Shown: in pieces, positions 21,920-32,210 of the stretch
How positions within the stretch are numbered: position 1 is the stretch's first letter
How the letters are laid out: each line of letters opens with the position of its first letter
Origin: Larix kaempferi
Lineage: Eukaryota; Streptophyta; Pinopsida; Pinales; Pinaceae
NCBI GenBank assembly: GCA_027924585.1
Contig: BSBM01000372.1
Location: forward strand, 11,233,501 to 11,297,500
Length of the DNA stretch: 64,000 nucleotides
Direction of reading: 5' to 3'
The notes under the pieces: generated by a model
Database searches by the model: none
Told to the model about the DNA's origin: nothing
What the model saw: the letters and a program-made list of their open reading frames with translations, nothing else
Program-made: the position numbers and the translations under genes

Positions 21920-22915
21920 TGACGCAAGTCACCATACTCAGTACTTTCTTGCTTAACAATACACACGACACTTACCACAACTCTTACACAAACATGGTGT
22001 AAAACAGGATGCTAGAAGTGGCTTTATATTACTTCTCAGAATTCGATTACAATGCGGAATAATTGTAAACAAATAACTAACTACAGTCATCCTCAGCCGT
22101 TACAACTTAGAAGTAACTGTGGTGTGTTCTCCCTGTGTGTCGACCTCACCCTCTCCTGGTTCAACTCGAAACTATGAGCTGTGGCTCAATCTCAACTCTC
22201 TTCTTCAGCTGGTGTGACTCTTCACAACTTCTCTCGGCTCTGTTCTCTGATGCTGCTGATCCAAGACTCAAGATCCCCCCTGTGTTCTCCTCTCCTACAT
22301 CTTCTACCTTGTTGTTGTTGTTCTCGAGACTGCTGCAATCCCCAAAACACGCATCCTCCTATCCGTTGATCCTTCCAAATCCTGTGAACCTGCAACTGTC
22401 AGCTCCTAGCCATGCTGCACATCCCCTGCCCATGACGTCACCTGTCATGTCTCTCACCAACTCACAATAACTGTAATAACTTCCTCATCAACCCTAAATG
22501 GCTACCAGGTACAGTCCCTTGACTTTCTATCATTCCGACCTTGCTACAGTAGTCGGTCACATCTCAACCTTCCTGTCAGCTTGTTCCTCATCTTCTGCGG
22601 TTCACCAGTCCTTCCCTTCCTCCGCACTTGGCTCTGCCAAACCTGTCGTGTCATAGTTCAACCACTCGTCGACTACCCGACGTCTTACTCCTTCCACTTG
22701 TCGTTTATCGACTAATTCTCATCGATCCTTGACCAATCACAACATCCACTATGTTTCTCCAGTAGGTCACACTCCGACTGTTTTCTACTTGACTTGTTGA
22801 ATTCATCAAGTCAACCTGCTCTCCGCACCAGTGGTCATCGGCAACCCCGTTGGTCGGATTCCCTACTGTCGATCAACTTCGATTGATTTTCCTAGGCCCC
22901 GATGCTCCTACATCA
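21920..22915 (-). repeat. Element B 5' LTR
   Basis: On the minus strand it starts TGATGTAGGAGC at 22915 and ends CTTGCGTCA at 21920, TG...CA, about 996 bp. The inner end is fixed by the primer site. The outer end is inferred from TG and from where LTR G resumes (TTGAG at 22916, a possible target copy). Its partner is outside the window, so the outer limit cannot be confirmed. Open frames inside (such as 22135-22470) have no domain. Confidence 0.75.
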
Positions 22916-23231
22916 TTGAGTGAATGACCAAAATGAGAGGTCAAAATTTTTATACACATCAAAAGGTTACTTTTTCCCATACTGGGCCGACCTAGCTTTA
23001 TCTAACTAGGCCGACCTGACTAGGGCAGTTCTGCCCATTTTTTGGGGTAGTTTATCCATTGGGATAACTTGTCTTGGGGGAATACAAAATCCACATTAAA
23101 GAATCTTTTCTTTGTGATTTCATCCCAAGGTTTACATTGATTATTTCAAGGGTTTTACATGATCAAATACATTGATATCTTGTCTCATAGGATGCACAAG
23201 AATAACTTCCGAAGTTGCACTATTTCCAACA
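22916..23231 (-). repeat. LTR G: truncated minus-strand copia-type LTR
   Basis: Read on the minus strand from 23231 it begins TGTTGGAAATAGTGCAACTT, much like the starts of the C and Da LTRs. It then has GGTCGGCC twice and a TATA box (GTATAAAAA) before stopping at the border of element B. It is therefore the U3 of an LTR whose remainder lies left of B, outside the window. The palindrome AACTTCGGAAGTT and a 6-bp stem TCTTGT/ACAAGA occur near the start. Confidence 0.68.
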
Positions 23232-23239
23232 CCAACTTA

Positions 23240-23632
23240 ATCTTCAAAAAATGAAAAAGGAAACAAACCGAAGGTAAGAAGATTGAGCATCATTGCAACT
23301 TTTGCGGGAAATATAATCATGATGAATATAAATGTTTCAAGAAGATGGTAGCCTTGGAAGCAGCGATGAAGAAGCACCACATCAACCTTGATTCATCTTT
23401 AGAATCTTCATCTCACGGGCATGGACTTTGTGCTTTTGGTTTTTCCTATAATGAATCTTCTTCTTCCACTTCGAATGGGTGGCTCATTGATTCTGGAGCA
23501 TCTTATCATATTTCCAAGGATAAAGCCATATTTTATACTATGCATGAATGTAACACCAAACAAATATTTGTTGGTGATGATAGATCTCTTAGTGTTGTAG
23601 GATTCAGAATAGTTCCGGTAGATAATGGATAG
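23240..23632 (+). pseudogene. Element E Gag end and protease
   Basis: A CCHC knuckle CNFCGKYNHDEYKC is encoded at 23294-23335. It is followed by an open stretch (23345-23632) with the protease motif WLIDSGASYHIS and FVGDDRSL, as in plant copia elements. The frame ends at a stop at 23630. The N-terminal part of gag is beyond LTR G. Confidence 0.8.
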
Positions 23633-23639
23633 TTTAGTG

Positions 23640-24760
23640 ATGTACTGTGTGTTCCAAGAATTTCATGCAATTTGTTATCAGTCTATCAAATCACTCATTC
23701 CAGTAAAGGTAAAACTGTAATGTTTGCAACTCGGTAAGTTGTAATCAAAGATTTTAAATATCCTAAGCATTTCCTAGCCACTGGAATTGTTGATGATATT
23801 ACCAGGTTGTACAAGTTTAACAACTTTGGATCATCACCTTTTCCTTCAGCTTTTGTTGCTCATAGTAATGACTTGAGCAAGCTTTGGCATGAGTGATTTG
23901 GTCAATTAAATTATAGCTCATTGCAAAAAATATGTAAATAAAATATTGTGACAAGTCTTCCAATGGTATCTTGCAGGGATGGTGTTTGTTCCAGTTGTGT
24001 ACTCGGAAAACATCATCAAGATAGTTTTGACAAATGTACCTCACCTTGGCCCCCTTGGAGCTTGTGCATAGTGACTTGTGTGGTCCTCTTCCATTTTCTT
24101 CCTTTTCTAGTTTCAAATATTTCTTAACTTTCATTGACGATTAATCTATACTCACTTGGGTTATTTCCTAAAAATTAAGAGAAAAGTATTTAACATGTTC
24201 TTGGCCTACAAGGCCCTTGTTGAAAAACAACATCAAACTCTTAAGTTAAGATCTGATGATGGGGGAGAATATGTTAACAACAATTTCACTACTTTCTGCA
24301 TAGAACAAGGAATCCAACAACAACACATTGTTCCATATACACCACAAAAAAATGGTGTAGCTGAACGAAAGAACCGGACTTTAAAATAAATGGCTAATTG
24401 TATGCTTCAAGCTACGGGACTAAGTCTTCAATTTTAGGCTGAAGCCATAAATTGTGCAAATTACATAGTTAATCTCACCCCCACTAAATATTTACAAGAT
24501 ATCACACCGGAAGAAGCATGGCGTAAAATTAAACCAGATGCAACTCACTTCCATGTGTTTGGTAGTGAAGCATGGGCTCATATTCTAGATGAAAACTGAA
24601 AATCACTACAGCCTGAAAGTGAAAAGTGCATATTTGTTGGATATTCTGAAAATGTAAAAGGTTATAGACTTCTTCATCCACATTCTCATGATATAATTAT
24701 TAGAAGAGATGTTAAATTTGATGAAAATATCTTGGCCTACAATCATAACTTGGCGTTTGT
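23640..24760 (+). pseudogene. Element E integrase
   Basis: Pieces in different frames show the pre-integrase motif LWHE-FGQLNYSSL (about 23884), [10 protein letters not shown] (about 24070), FIDD (about 24135), SDDGGEYVNNNF (about 24255) and QKNGVAERKNRTL (about 24345-24385). The acidic triad of the core can be traced, but stops and frameshifts occur near 23897, 24150 and 24388. It is recognisable but dead. Confidence 0.82.
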
Positions 24761-25034
24761 GCCGTCTTTGGCCTGCGAGCTTAATTCGACACTTGTGCCT
24801 TCTTCTACTCCCAGTTTTTTATGATGACATTGATTTCCCTCCAATTGCGCCAGCACAATCGCTTCCTCGATAATCCATTCAATATGTGAAGCAGTTGGTG
24901 ATCTTTTTGGTGATCGTAGAGATCAACGACAAACACATTCTCAGTTCTAGTGAGCCTCTTCTCTTTTGGCTCAAGTTTCAAAGAATCATGATCCAGATAA
25001 TTTTGCAGAAGCTTCAGGGAATCCAGATTGGGAT

Positions 25035-25677
25035 GTAACTATGGATGAATAATATCTTTCCTTAATGGAGAATGATACTTGGGATCTTGTCCCTCTTCCA
25101 AAAGGAATAAAACTTTTCATATGTAAATGGGTCTACAGAACTAAGTATGCCTCAGATGGAATTGTTGAAAGATTTAAGGCAAGGTTAGTTGCCAAAGGTT
25201 TTTCCCAAGTTGAAGGAATTGACTATAATAAAACATTTTCCCTTGTTGCCAAAATGAACTCCATCTTCCTTGTTATTTCCCTTACACCCTTACATAATTG
25301 GGAGGTCCATCAAATGGATGTCAAGTCTACATTTTTACATGGTGATTTGCACAAGGAAATTTACATAGAACAACCTACTAGCTATGTTCAGAATGACTCT
25401 AGCCTTGTTTGTCACCTTAAAAAATCCTTATATGTCCTTAAGAAATCCCCTCGAGCCTGGTATGCCAAAATGGATAGCTTTCTCCTTGACACAGGGTTTT
25501 CTAGATGTCATTCTAAACCTAATTTCTATACCAAGAAAGTAGGAACCGATCTCATCATCATTGCTATTTATGTTGATGATATTATTCTTACTGGTAGCAA
25601 CCCTAAGCTTTTAACCCATGTGAAACCTAGTCTTAAGCAAAAAATTGAAATGACAGAATTAAGACATTTGCATTAGT
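25035..25677 (+). pseudogene. Element E reverse transcriptase
   Basis: The 203-residue open stretch 25065-25676 has WDLVPLPKG, VYRTKYASDGIVERFKARLV, VEGIDYNKTF, MDVKSTFLHGDLHKEIYIEQP and catalytic AIYVDDIILTG. It ends at a stop where LRHLH-FLGLQV should continue. The palm aspartates are intact; flanking frames are not. Confidence 0.85.
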
Positions 25678-26093
25678 TTCTTGGCCTCCAAGTCTTGCAA
25701 ACCAAACAAGGAATCTTTCTTTCTCAGTTTAAGTATGCTTGTGACCTTCTTTGTCACTTTCACAAGGAATATTGTAAACCAACCCCCTCTCCCTTCTTGT
25801 CTGGAGTCACAATTTCAGCCACTTGAACTTCACCAGAACTTAATGCCACCCTGTATCATCAGCTTGTTGGTAGTCTCCTATACTTGACTCATACCCGTCC
25901 TGATGTTTCCTTTGTCATTGGTCGTGTTTCCTACTATATGCAAATTCCCCATGAAAGTCATTGGAAAGTAGCAAAAATAATACTTCGATATATTCAGGGT
26001 ACAATTCAGTTTGGGATTCATTACATTTCAAGGGTGACTCCTTTCTTGGTTGGTTTCATTGATACAGATTGGTTCGACGATCCTGATTGTTGG
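25678..26093 (+). pseudogene. Element E RT end and RNase H, first part
   Basis: Readings include HQLVGSLLYLTHTRPDVSF (25855-25915) and IILRYIQGTIQFGIHY, the usual copia RT to RNase H link, then GFIDTDWFDDPD (catalytic Asp block) cut at 26093 by element F. Confidence 0.82.
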
Positions 26094-28327
26094 TGTTAGT
26101 CCCAGAGACGTTCTAAAGTTGTTTTTTAGAACTGTGCTTGGGCATCAAGAATCACTTCTGAAAACTTTACTGAATCATAAAATAATCTGACAGAAACAAT
26201 GTAGAATTCTGATATTGAAATGTTAACGGGTATTATTTCAATGTGCAAAGGAATCAGACTTCAGTAGCATATGAAAATGAAATGGTGCAATATAAAGGTA
26301 CTGTGTAAGTAAATCTTTAAATTACATTTGCAGAAGGACGTGTTGAGCCTAAGGGAGGAATTCAACAGTCTGAACAAAATGAATAGCAAAACATCACCGA
26401 ATAATATGAGGGTATCACTTCAAGGTATATTAGCCTGAACACTTCAATCTACAATTACCAAAGAAGAAATACTTTTAAGCATAGGCACACATATAAACCC
26501 AGAAAATCCTTGCATATCATACATAAATGGAAGAGATGGAAAACAAAACAAGATACTAACTCAGCACATCAAAACTTTGAATCCATTAGCTCCAACATAG
26601 AGTAATAATATGTTCATGTATATTGATCCACTATCAAACATAGAAGTAATACTTCTTACATCAGAGAGCCGAACTTTTGGCTATCGCCTACTTGGCTATA
26701 TATAGCCTTCCTACTCTAAAAACATAATCTGTTACGATCTGTTCAGCTCAACAGCTTAGAGAAAGACAATTTATACTCCTTAAATGAGTTTGTTACAAAT
26801 AACAGAAATGAGTAAAATACTTGGTCCTCCGCCTGACCATGACTTGGGACCATTTTCCTAATCAAAATAGTACGTCCGGCTGGACAAAGAAAACGTGCCA
26901 CCCTGATATATAGGATAACCACGATGTGAAACTTTCGGAACTGCAAAGAACTTCTTTCATGATTATCTGACCGCCTTTGAAAAACATGGACGTGGTTGAA
27001 ACCATACAACTGATGGATGATGCTTCGCAGACCACTACTGCTTCTCTTCTCCATCCCTTCCAAGCCCTTTGCTCTCGGAACCTGGATGAAATGGGACGAA
27101 GACCTACTACTGATGCCGGACTGTGGAATAGGACCTCATGTAAATAATCCTTTGTTAGAATCATTCAGGTACTATCCCTCCGCCATTTGATCATCATTTG
27201 CTAGGACCGGCGTATCTCAACCCCCCGTGCTTCTGCAACTGAGAGGCTACTCCTCCTTTTAACTGCTACACAAGCTGAATTCTCCTTAGAAATCTCAAAT
27301 GAGACCTCGGGTTTATCTCGCCTACTAACACACAGATGCGAAACAACAGGCTACTCATGAACGCTGGTTGTTTGGCCTCTCAGTGTTCCTGGAGAGGCAC
27401 CTCTCGAAATGTAGTAAACCATGGGGGAAAACTTAGCTAATTCGCTCAAACCGGAAAACAAGTACCCAGCTTTCAGTGATGGAAAAATGAGGCAAAGGAG
27501 CTCTTAATGAAACAATAATGTCCAGCGGGGTATTTATAGAACTAACTGGGCCTTCCTTGGTAAATGAACCTCTACCATTTATAATCATTGCCTGACACCT
27601 TTTGAGCTTTGCATGCAGAGAGTGAGTTGTAACTTGGTACGATGCCAATGGCGTTAATCATTACTGGAGATGGTCACTTCAGTGTAAAAAGTGAAAACGA
27701 CAAAAATAGAAAACCATTGATGGCATTCAGGCTCTTCGAAAAGTGGTCTTAGAAACCCCCTTTAGAACCCCTGAATGACTCTGGAGGCGCCATGTGGAAT
27801 CAGTGGTTTTTGCCTCAGGGAGGGGCTTCTTGCTATATACTTCACGCATCTTTTCTACCCTGACTCTCTTTTAACCATCGATCTCCTACCAAGCGATCTC
27901 GAGATGAGCGTCTAGAACCCGCAACTCTGGGGATAGGTCCCGCTCCGTACCTACTTGTCAGTAGGATCATATGTGCTTCAAAAACAAACTCGCGCAGCTT
28001 TATCGACTGGTTTCAGGGCCTTCGAAAAGCAGTTTGGGAAAACCATCTTGACGCTCCTGAATAGCTGAGAAGATGACACGTGTACATGATGGTTTCTAGT
28101 CAAGGACAGCTCGTTCCTTGGAAAACATAGGCCGCTCATGGATCCTGAAAATGTCTTTTTAACACCGGATTATGTGAGCTGATATAATGAGCCTTCACTG
28201 CGTTTTTTTACCAAGAAAACTTGTTCCAATGACCTCTACCTGTGTAACTTCGATGCCTCCAATCATCTTTTAGACATAGCTTCCGATTTAGTTGATGCCC
28301 TTTCTTTGACAACGAATATCACTAACA
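26094..28327 (-). repeat. Element F 3' LTR (left copy)
   Basis: 2234 bp, + strand limits TGTTAGTCCC and ATCACTAACA. Terminal inverted repeat TGTTAG/CTAACA. It holds no recognised gene; open frames inside also occur in the other LTR with different breaks and have no domain. Confidence 0.92.
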
Positions 28328-28381
28328 TTGGCATCAGCGAGGACAATCTCTTACCTCACGGAGAGGTTGAGAACAGTAGAC
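28328..28381 (-). other. Element F internal end next to its 3' LTR
   Basis: 54 bases between the left LTR and insertion Da, ending with target copy TAGAC (28377-28381). No clear polypurine run is visible here on the minus strand, so the plus-strand primer of F is not identified. Confidence 0.6.
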
Positions 28382-29075
28382 TGTTGATGTATATGTAACT
28401 TCGGAATGTATTTCACATATATGTATATTGTATTCCTATAGAGATGTTATTATTCCTCTATACGGAAGTGTCGTCATTTATATTGTAAGTGTCGTAACTT
28501 ATACTTGATGGGTTATTAGACCACCTTGTTTGGGGTCGGCCCTATATAAGTCATGTGGGTCAAAGGGTTATTAGACCACCCTATTGGGGGTCAGCCATGT
28601 GGGTCAAAGGGTTATTAGACCACCCTATTGGGGGTCAGCCATGTGGGTCAAAGGGTTATTAGACCACCCTATTGGGGGTCAGCCCAGTCAGCATTATGTT
28701 ATGTGGTTAAGTTCGAGCCTACATGAGTTAGGTAAAAAGGCAAGTCAAGTCAAGTATAAATAGAGTGCGGGAGGCACTCTATTTGTTCACTCACTTCTCA
28801 CTCATGCACTCAAGGAGGAGTGGCGCACTTATGGAGGAGTAGGATCTGCTGCTAGGTTGTGTTTATCTCTTATGGTTGGTTGTATCATTGCTCTATCTAT
28901 CTCTGAGGAAGTTATTGGGGTTTTTCACCTTTATGGTTTTCCCCAAGTAAATCTTCGTGTCTCTTGTGTGCTTGCATTATTGTCTCCATGATTGATATGC
29001 TGTAGATATGCTATACATGTTGTTCTCTCATTTAAGATCCTAGATCAGATTGAAGTAAATTCTGAAAATTTAACA
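28382..29075 (+). repeat. Element Da 5' LTR
   Basis: 694 bp, TGTTGATGTATATG...AATTTAACA. It has one extra 44-bp GTGGGTCAAAGGGTTATTAG module compared with the 650-bp copies, which accounts exactly for the length difference. Hairpin TATAGAG/CTCTATA at 28437-28462, TATA box 28755-28762, perfect 11-bp inverted repeat 28758-28784. Confidence 0.93.
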
Positions 29076-29087
29076 TGGTATCAGAGC
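29076..29087 (+). promoter_or_regulatory. Element Da primer-binding site
   Basis: TGGTATCAGAGC directly after the LTR, the initiator tRNA-Met type. Confidence 0.9.
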
Positions 29088-30196
29088 TAGCCTGAAAGAA
29101 GGCATGATATGGCATGTATGACACTTGTTGCACTTACGATGCTAGGGCTTGATATAGCAAAAACCAGTCATCGTAGCACTTTCGATATAAATCCGTTTTG
29201 GCGAAGTTTTTGGATCTAAAATTGTTACAGGATGAAGATTAAATCTCCAGGTACCTTGTGTCCAAAGGACAACCTGTAATTCGTTGTACTTTGTGATTTA
29301 TGATCTGTGCAATATAGGGTTTCTGCCTCTTCCAGATCTGAGTCAAAATCAGGTGACCTTGGGAAAAAGATCATAACTTGGGCTAGGAAGCTCCAAATGA
29401 AATTTCGTAAAATGTGACAGGTAGTACATAGACTGTAATGTCTCAGAACAATTTTGCAGAGGCCGAAGTTGAACCAGTGACACGTGGCACGCCGTACAAG
29501 TTTGCTCTCCTGTATTATCCCATAAACAGGTCACGTTGCAACACTTGGCATAACTCTCTCTCAAAGAATCCAATTGAGGTCAGACCTGTCAGGATGAAAA
29601 TATAACAGGCCGAGATATCTCAGAAAAAGTTTTCAGAGGCCAAAGTTGAAACAGTGACACGTGGAACGCCGTACAACTTTGCTCTCCTGTATTATCCCAA
29701 AACAGGTCACGTTGCGACATTTGGCATAACTCTCTCTCAGAGAATCCAATTGAGGTCAGACCTGTCAGGATGGAAAGATAACAGGTCAAGCTATCTAAGG
29801 AAACGTTTTTAGACCCTGTGGATTGAAAAGTTCAGAGTTACACCAGAAACAATCAGGTACATATTTCTGTCAAAACAGAATTATTTTTGAGTACCTTCAT
29901 TCATGGCTTTCGGAATTTAGGGCTTTGGAGAAAGTTGGAATTTTTGTAATCGGAGACCACGGCTGGATGCTACTCATCAAAATAGAAATTTAGAGACCAA
30001 GATCAGAATTTTTGGTTTGGAAGAAGGCCGGGTTTGATCAAACCCTAGTTTGGGACTCTGATCAGAAAAGTGGAAAATTAGGGCTTCTGTAAAAATGGGA
30101 ATTTTTGAAATCTGTGACCACGGCTGGAAGCTCCTCAGAAAAATAGAAGCTTAGAGATTTGGTTCAAACCTTTTGATTGGGCAGAAAAGTGGGCTT
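29088..30196 (+). other. Element Da leader with 180-bp and 135-bp duplications
   Basis: A block of about 180 bp occurs twice (about 29458-29636 and 29637-29815), sharing AGTGACACGTGG, CGCCGTACAA and CATAACTCTCTCTCA. Then a block of about 135 bp is repeated around GACCACGGCTGGA (29958 and 30118). No protein is recognised. It is cut at 30196 by Db (target copy GGCTT). Confidence 0.8.
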
Positions 30197-30846
30197 TGTT
30201 GATGTATATGTAACTTCGGAATGTATTTCACATGTATATGTATATTGTATTCCTATAGAGATGGTATTATTCCTCTATAAGGAAGTGTCGTCATTTATAT
30301 TGTAAGTGTCGTAACTTATACTTGATGGGTTATTAGACCACCTTATTTGGGGTCGGCCCTGTATAAGTCATGTGGGTCAAAGGGTTATTAGACCACCCTA
30401 TTGGGGTTCGGCCATGTGGGTCAAAGGGTTATTAGACCACCCTATTGGGGGTTGGCCCACTCAGCATTATGTTATGTGGTAAAGTTCGAGCCTACATGAG
30501 TTAGGTAAAAAGGCAAGTCAAGTCAAGTATAAATAGAGTGTGGGAGGCACTCTATTTGCTCACTCACTTCTCACACATGCTCTCAAGGAGAAGAGGCGCA
30601 CTTATGGAGGAGGAGGATCTGCTGCTAGGTTATTTCTATCTCTTGGTTGGTTGTATCATTGCTCTATCTATCTCTGAGGAAGTTATTGGGGTTTTTCACC
30701 TTTATGGTTTTCCCCAAGTAAATCTTTGTGTCTCTTGTGTGCTTGCATTATTGTCTCCATGATTGATATGCTATAGATATGTTGTACATGTTGTTTTCTC
30801 AGTTAAGATCCTCGATCATATTGAAGTAAATTCAGAAAATTTAACA
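30197..30846 (+). repeat. Element Db 5' LTR
   Basis: 650 bp with two full 44-bp modules plus the first divergent one. It is followed at 30847 by primer site TGGTATCAGAGC. In the start-site hairpin one stem pair is T-G (GAGTGT/GGCACTC) where Da has C-G. Confidence 0.93.
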
Positions 30847-32210
30847 TGGTATCAGAGCTAGCCTGAAAGAAGGCATGATATGGCATGTATGACACTTGTT
30901 GCACTTACGATGCTAGGGCTTGATATAGCAAAAACCAGTCATCGTAGAACTTTCACTATAAATCCGTTTTGGGGAAGTTTTCGGATCTGAAATTGTTACA
31001 GGCCGAAGCTAAGATCTCTAGGTATCTTTTGTCCAAAGGACAACCTGTAATTCGTTGTACTTTGTGATTTATGATCTGTACAATATAGGGTTTCTGCCTC
31101 TTCTAGATCTGAGTCAAAATCAGGTGACCTTGGGAAAAAGGTCATATCTTGGGCTAGGAAGCTCCAAATGAAATTTCGTAAAAAGTGACAGGTATTACAC
31201 AGTCTGCACTATCTCATAAAACCTTTTCAGAGGTCGAAGTTGAACCAGTGACACGTGGCACGCCGTACAAGTTCGCTCTCCTGTATTATCCCATAAACAG
31301 GTCACGTTGCGACATTTGGCATAACTCTCTCTCAGAGAGTCCAATTGAGGTCAGAACTATCAGGATGGAAAGGTAATAGGCCGATCTATCTCAAAAAACT
31401 TTTTCAGAGGCCGAAGTTAAAACAGTGACATGTGGCATGCCGTACAAGTTCGCTCTCCTGTTTTATCCCAAAACAGGTCACGTTGCGACATTTGGCATAA
31501 CTCTCTCTCAGAGAATCCAATTGAGGTCAGACCTGTCAGGATGGAAAGATAACAGGTCAGGATATCTCAAAAAACTTTTTCAGACCCTGTGGATCAAAAA
31601 TTTTGGAGTTACACCAGAAACAATCAGGTACATATTTCTGTCAAAACAGAATTATTTTTTGGTACCTTCATTCATGGCTTCCGGAATTTAGGGCTTTGGA
31701 GAAAGTTGGAATTTTTGTAATTGGAGACCACGGCTGGATGCTACTCATCAAAATAGAAATTTAGAGACCAAGATCAGAATTTTTGGTTGGGCAGAAGGTC
31801 GGGCTTGATTAGACCCTAGTTCGGGACTTTGATCAGAAAAGTGGAAAATTAGGGCTTCTGTAAAAATGGGAATTTTTGAAATCTGTGACCACGGCTGGAA
31901 GCTCCTCAGAAAAATAGAAGCTTAGAGCTTTGGATCAAACATTTTGATGGGGAAAAAGAGTGGGATTCATCAAACCCCAGTTCAGGGTCACGTCCAGTGA
32001 ATCCGGAAGTTTCAAAGGCAAAATTGAGGAGTGAAACTTTGCAGTTTTCAAATTCTGAATATACCAGTTTGATCAGTTCATCAAGGCGCATATTCCTATC
32101 CTATCGGAAGGTTGAAATTCAAAGTTTGAATTTTTGGGGTTTCTCTGACAAACCCATATCCAGCTCAAGGTCCAGTTCTTGCAAATCAAGTGGATTGGGT
32201 TAATCCTAGA
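30847..32210 (+). other. Element Db leader
   Basis: Carries the primer site and the same 180-bp (about 31222 and 31405) and 135-bp (about 31725 and 31890) duplications as Da. It lacks any start-proximal long frame with a domain. Since both elements have the duplications, they were present in the parent. Confidence 0.78.

Larger units (their letters stand above)
1..22915 (-). mobile_element. Element B: Ty3/gypsy retrotransposon, interrupted by A and C
   Basis: On the minus strand the order is LTR (21920-22915), primer site (21901-21917), gag (20600-21764), protease (20198-20460), RT (11920-12866), RNase H and integrase zinc finger (10897-11919), and integrase core (1-787). The 3' end and second LTR lie beyond base 1. 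The domain order PR-RT-RH-IN is that of Ty3/gypsy, and an initiator-Met primer site is common in the chromovirus branch. No chromodomain can be checked because the 3' end is missing. Two younger elements split it: A in the integrase and C just before RT. Several in-frame stops make it defective. It lies inside the LTR called G. Confidence 0.88.

Noticed and set aside
22135-22470. 111-codon frame
   Set aside because: Lies inside the LTR of B and has no recognised domain.
26743-27164. Overlapping minus-strand frames of about 100 codons
   Set aside because: Inside the F LTR; the other LTR copy has different breaks, so they are not conserved as protein.
30538-30762. 74-codon frame repeated at 37254-37478
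   Set aside because: It is in the LTRs of Db and recurs because the LTRs are copies; no domain, starts in the R/U5 region.
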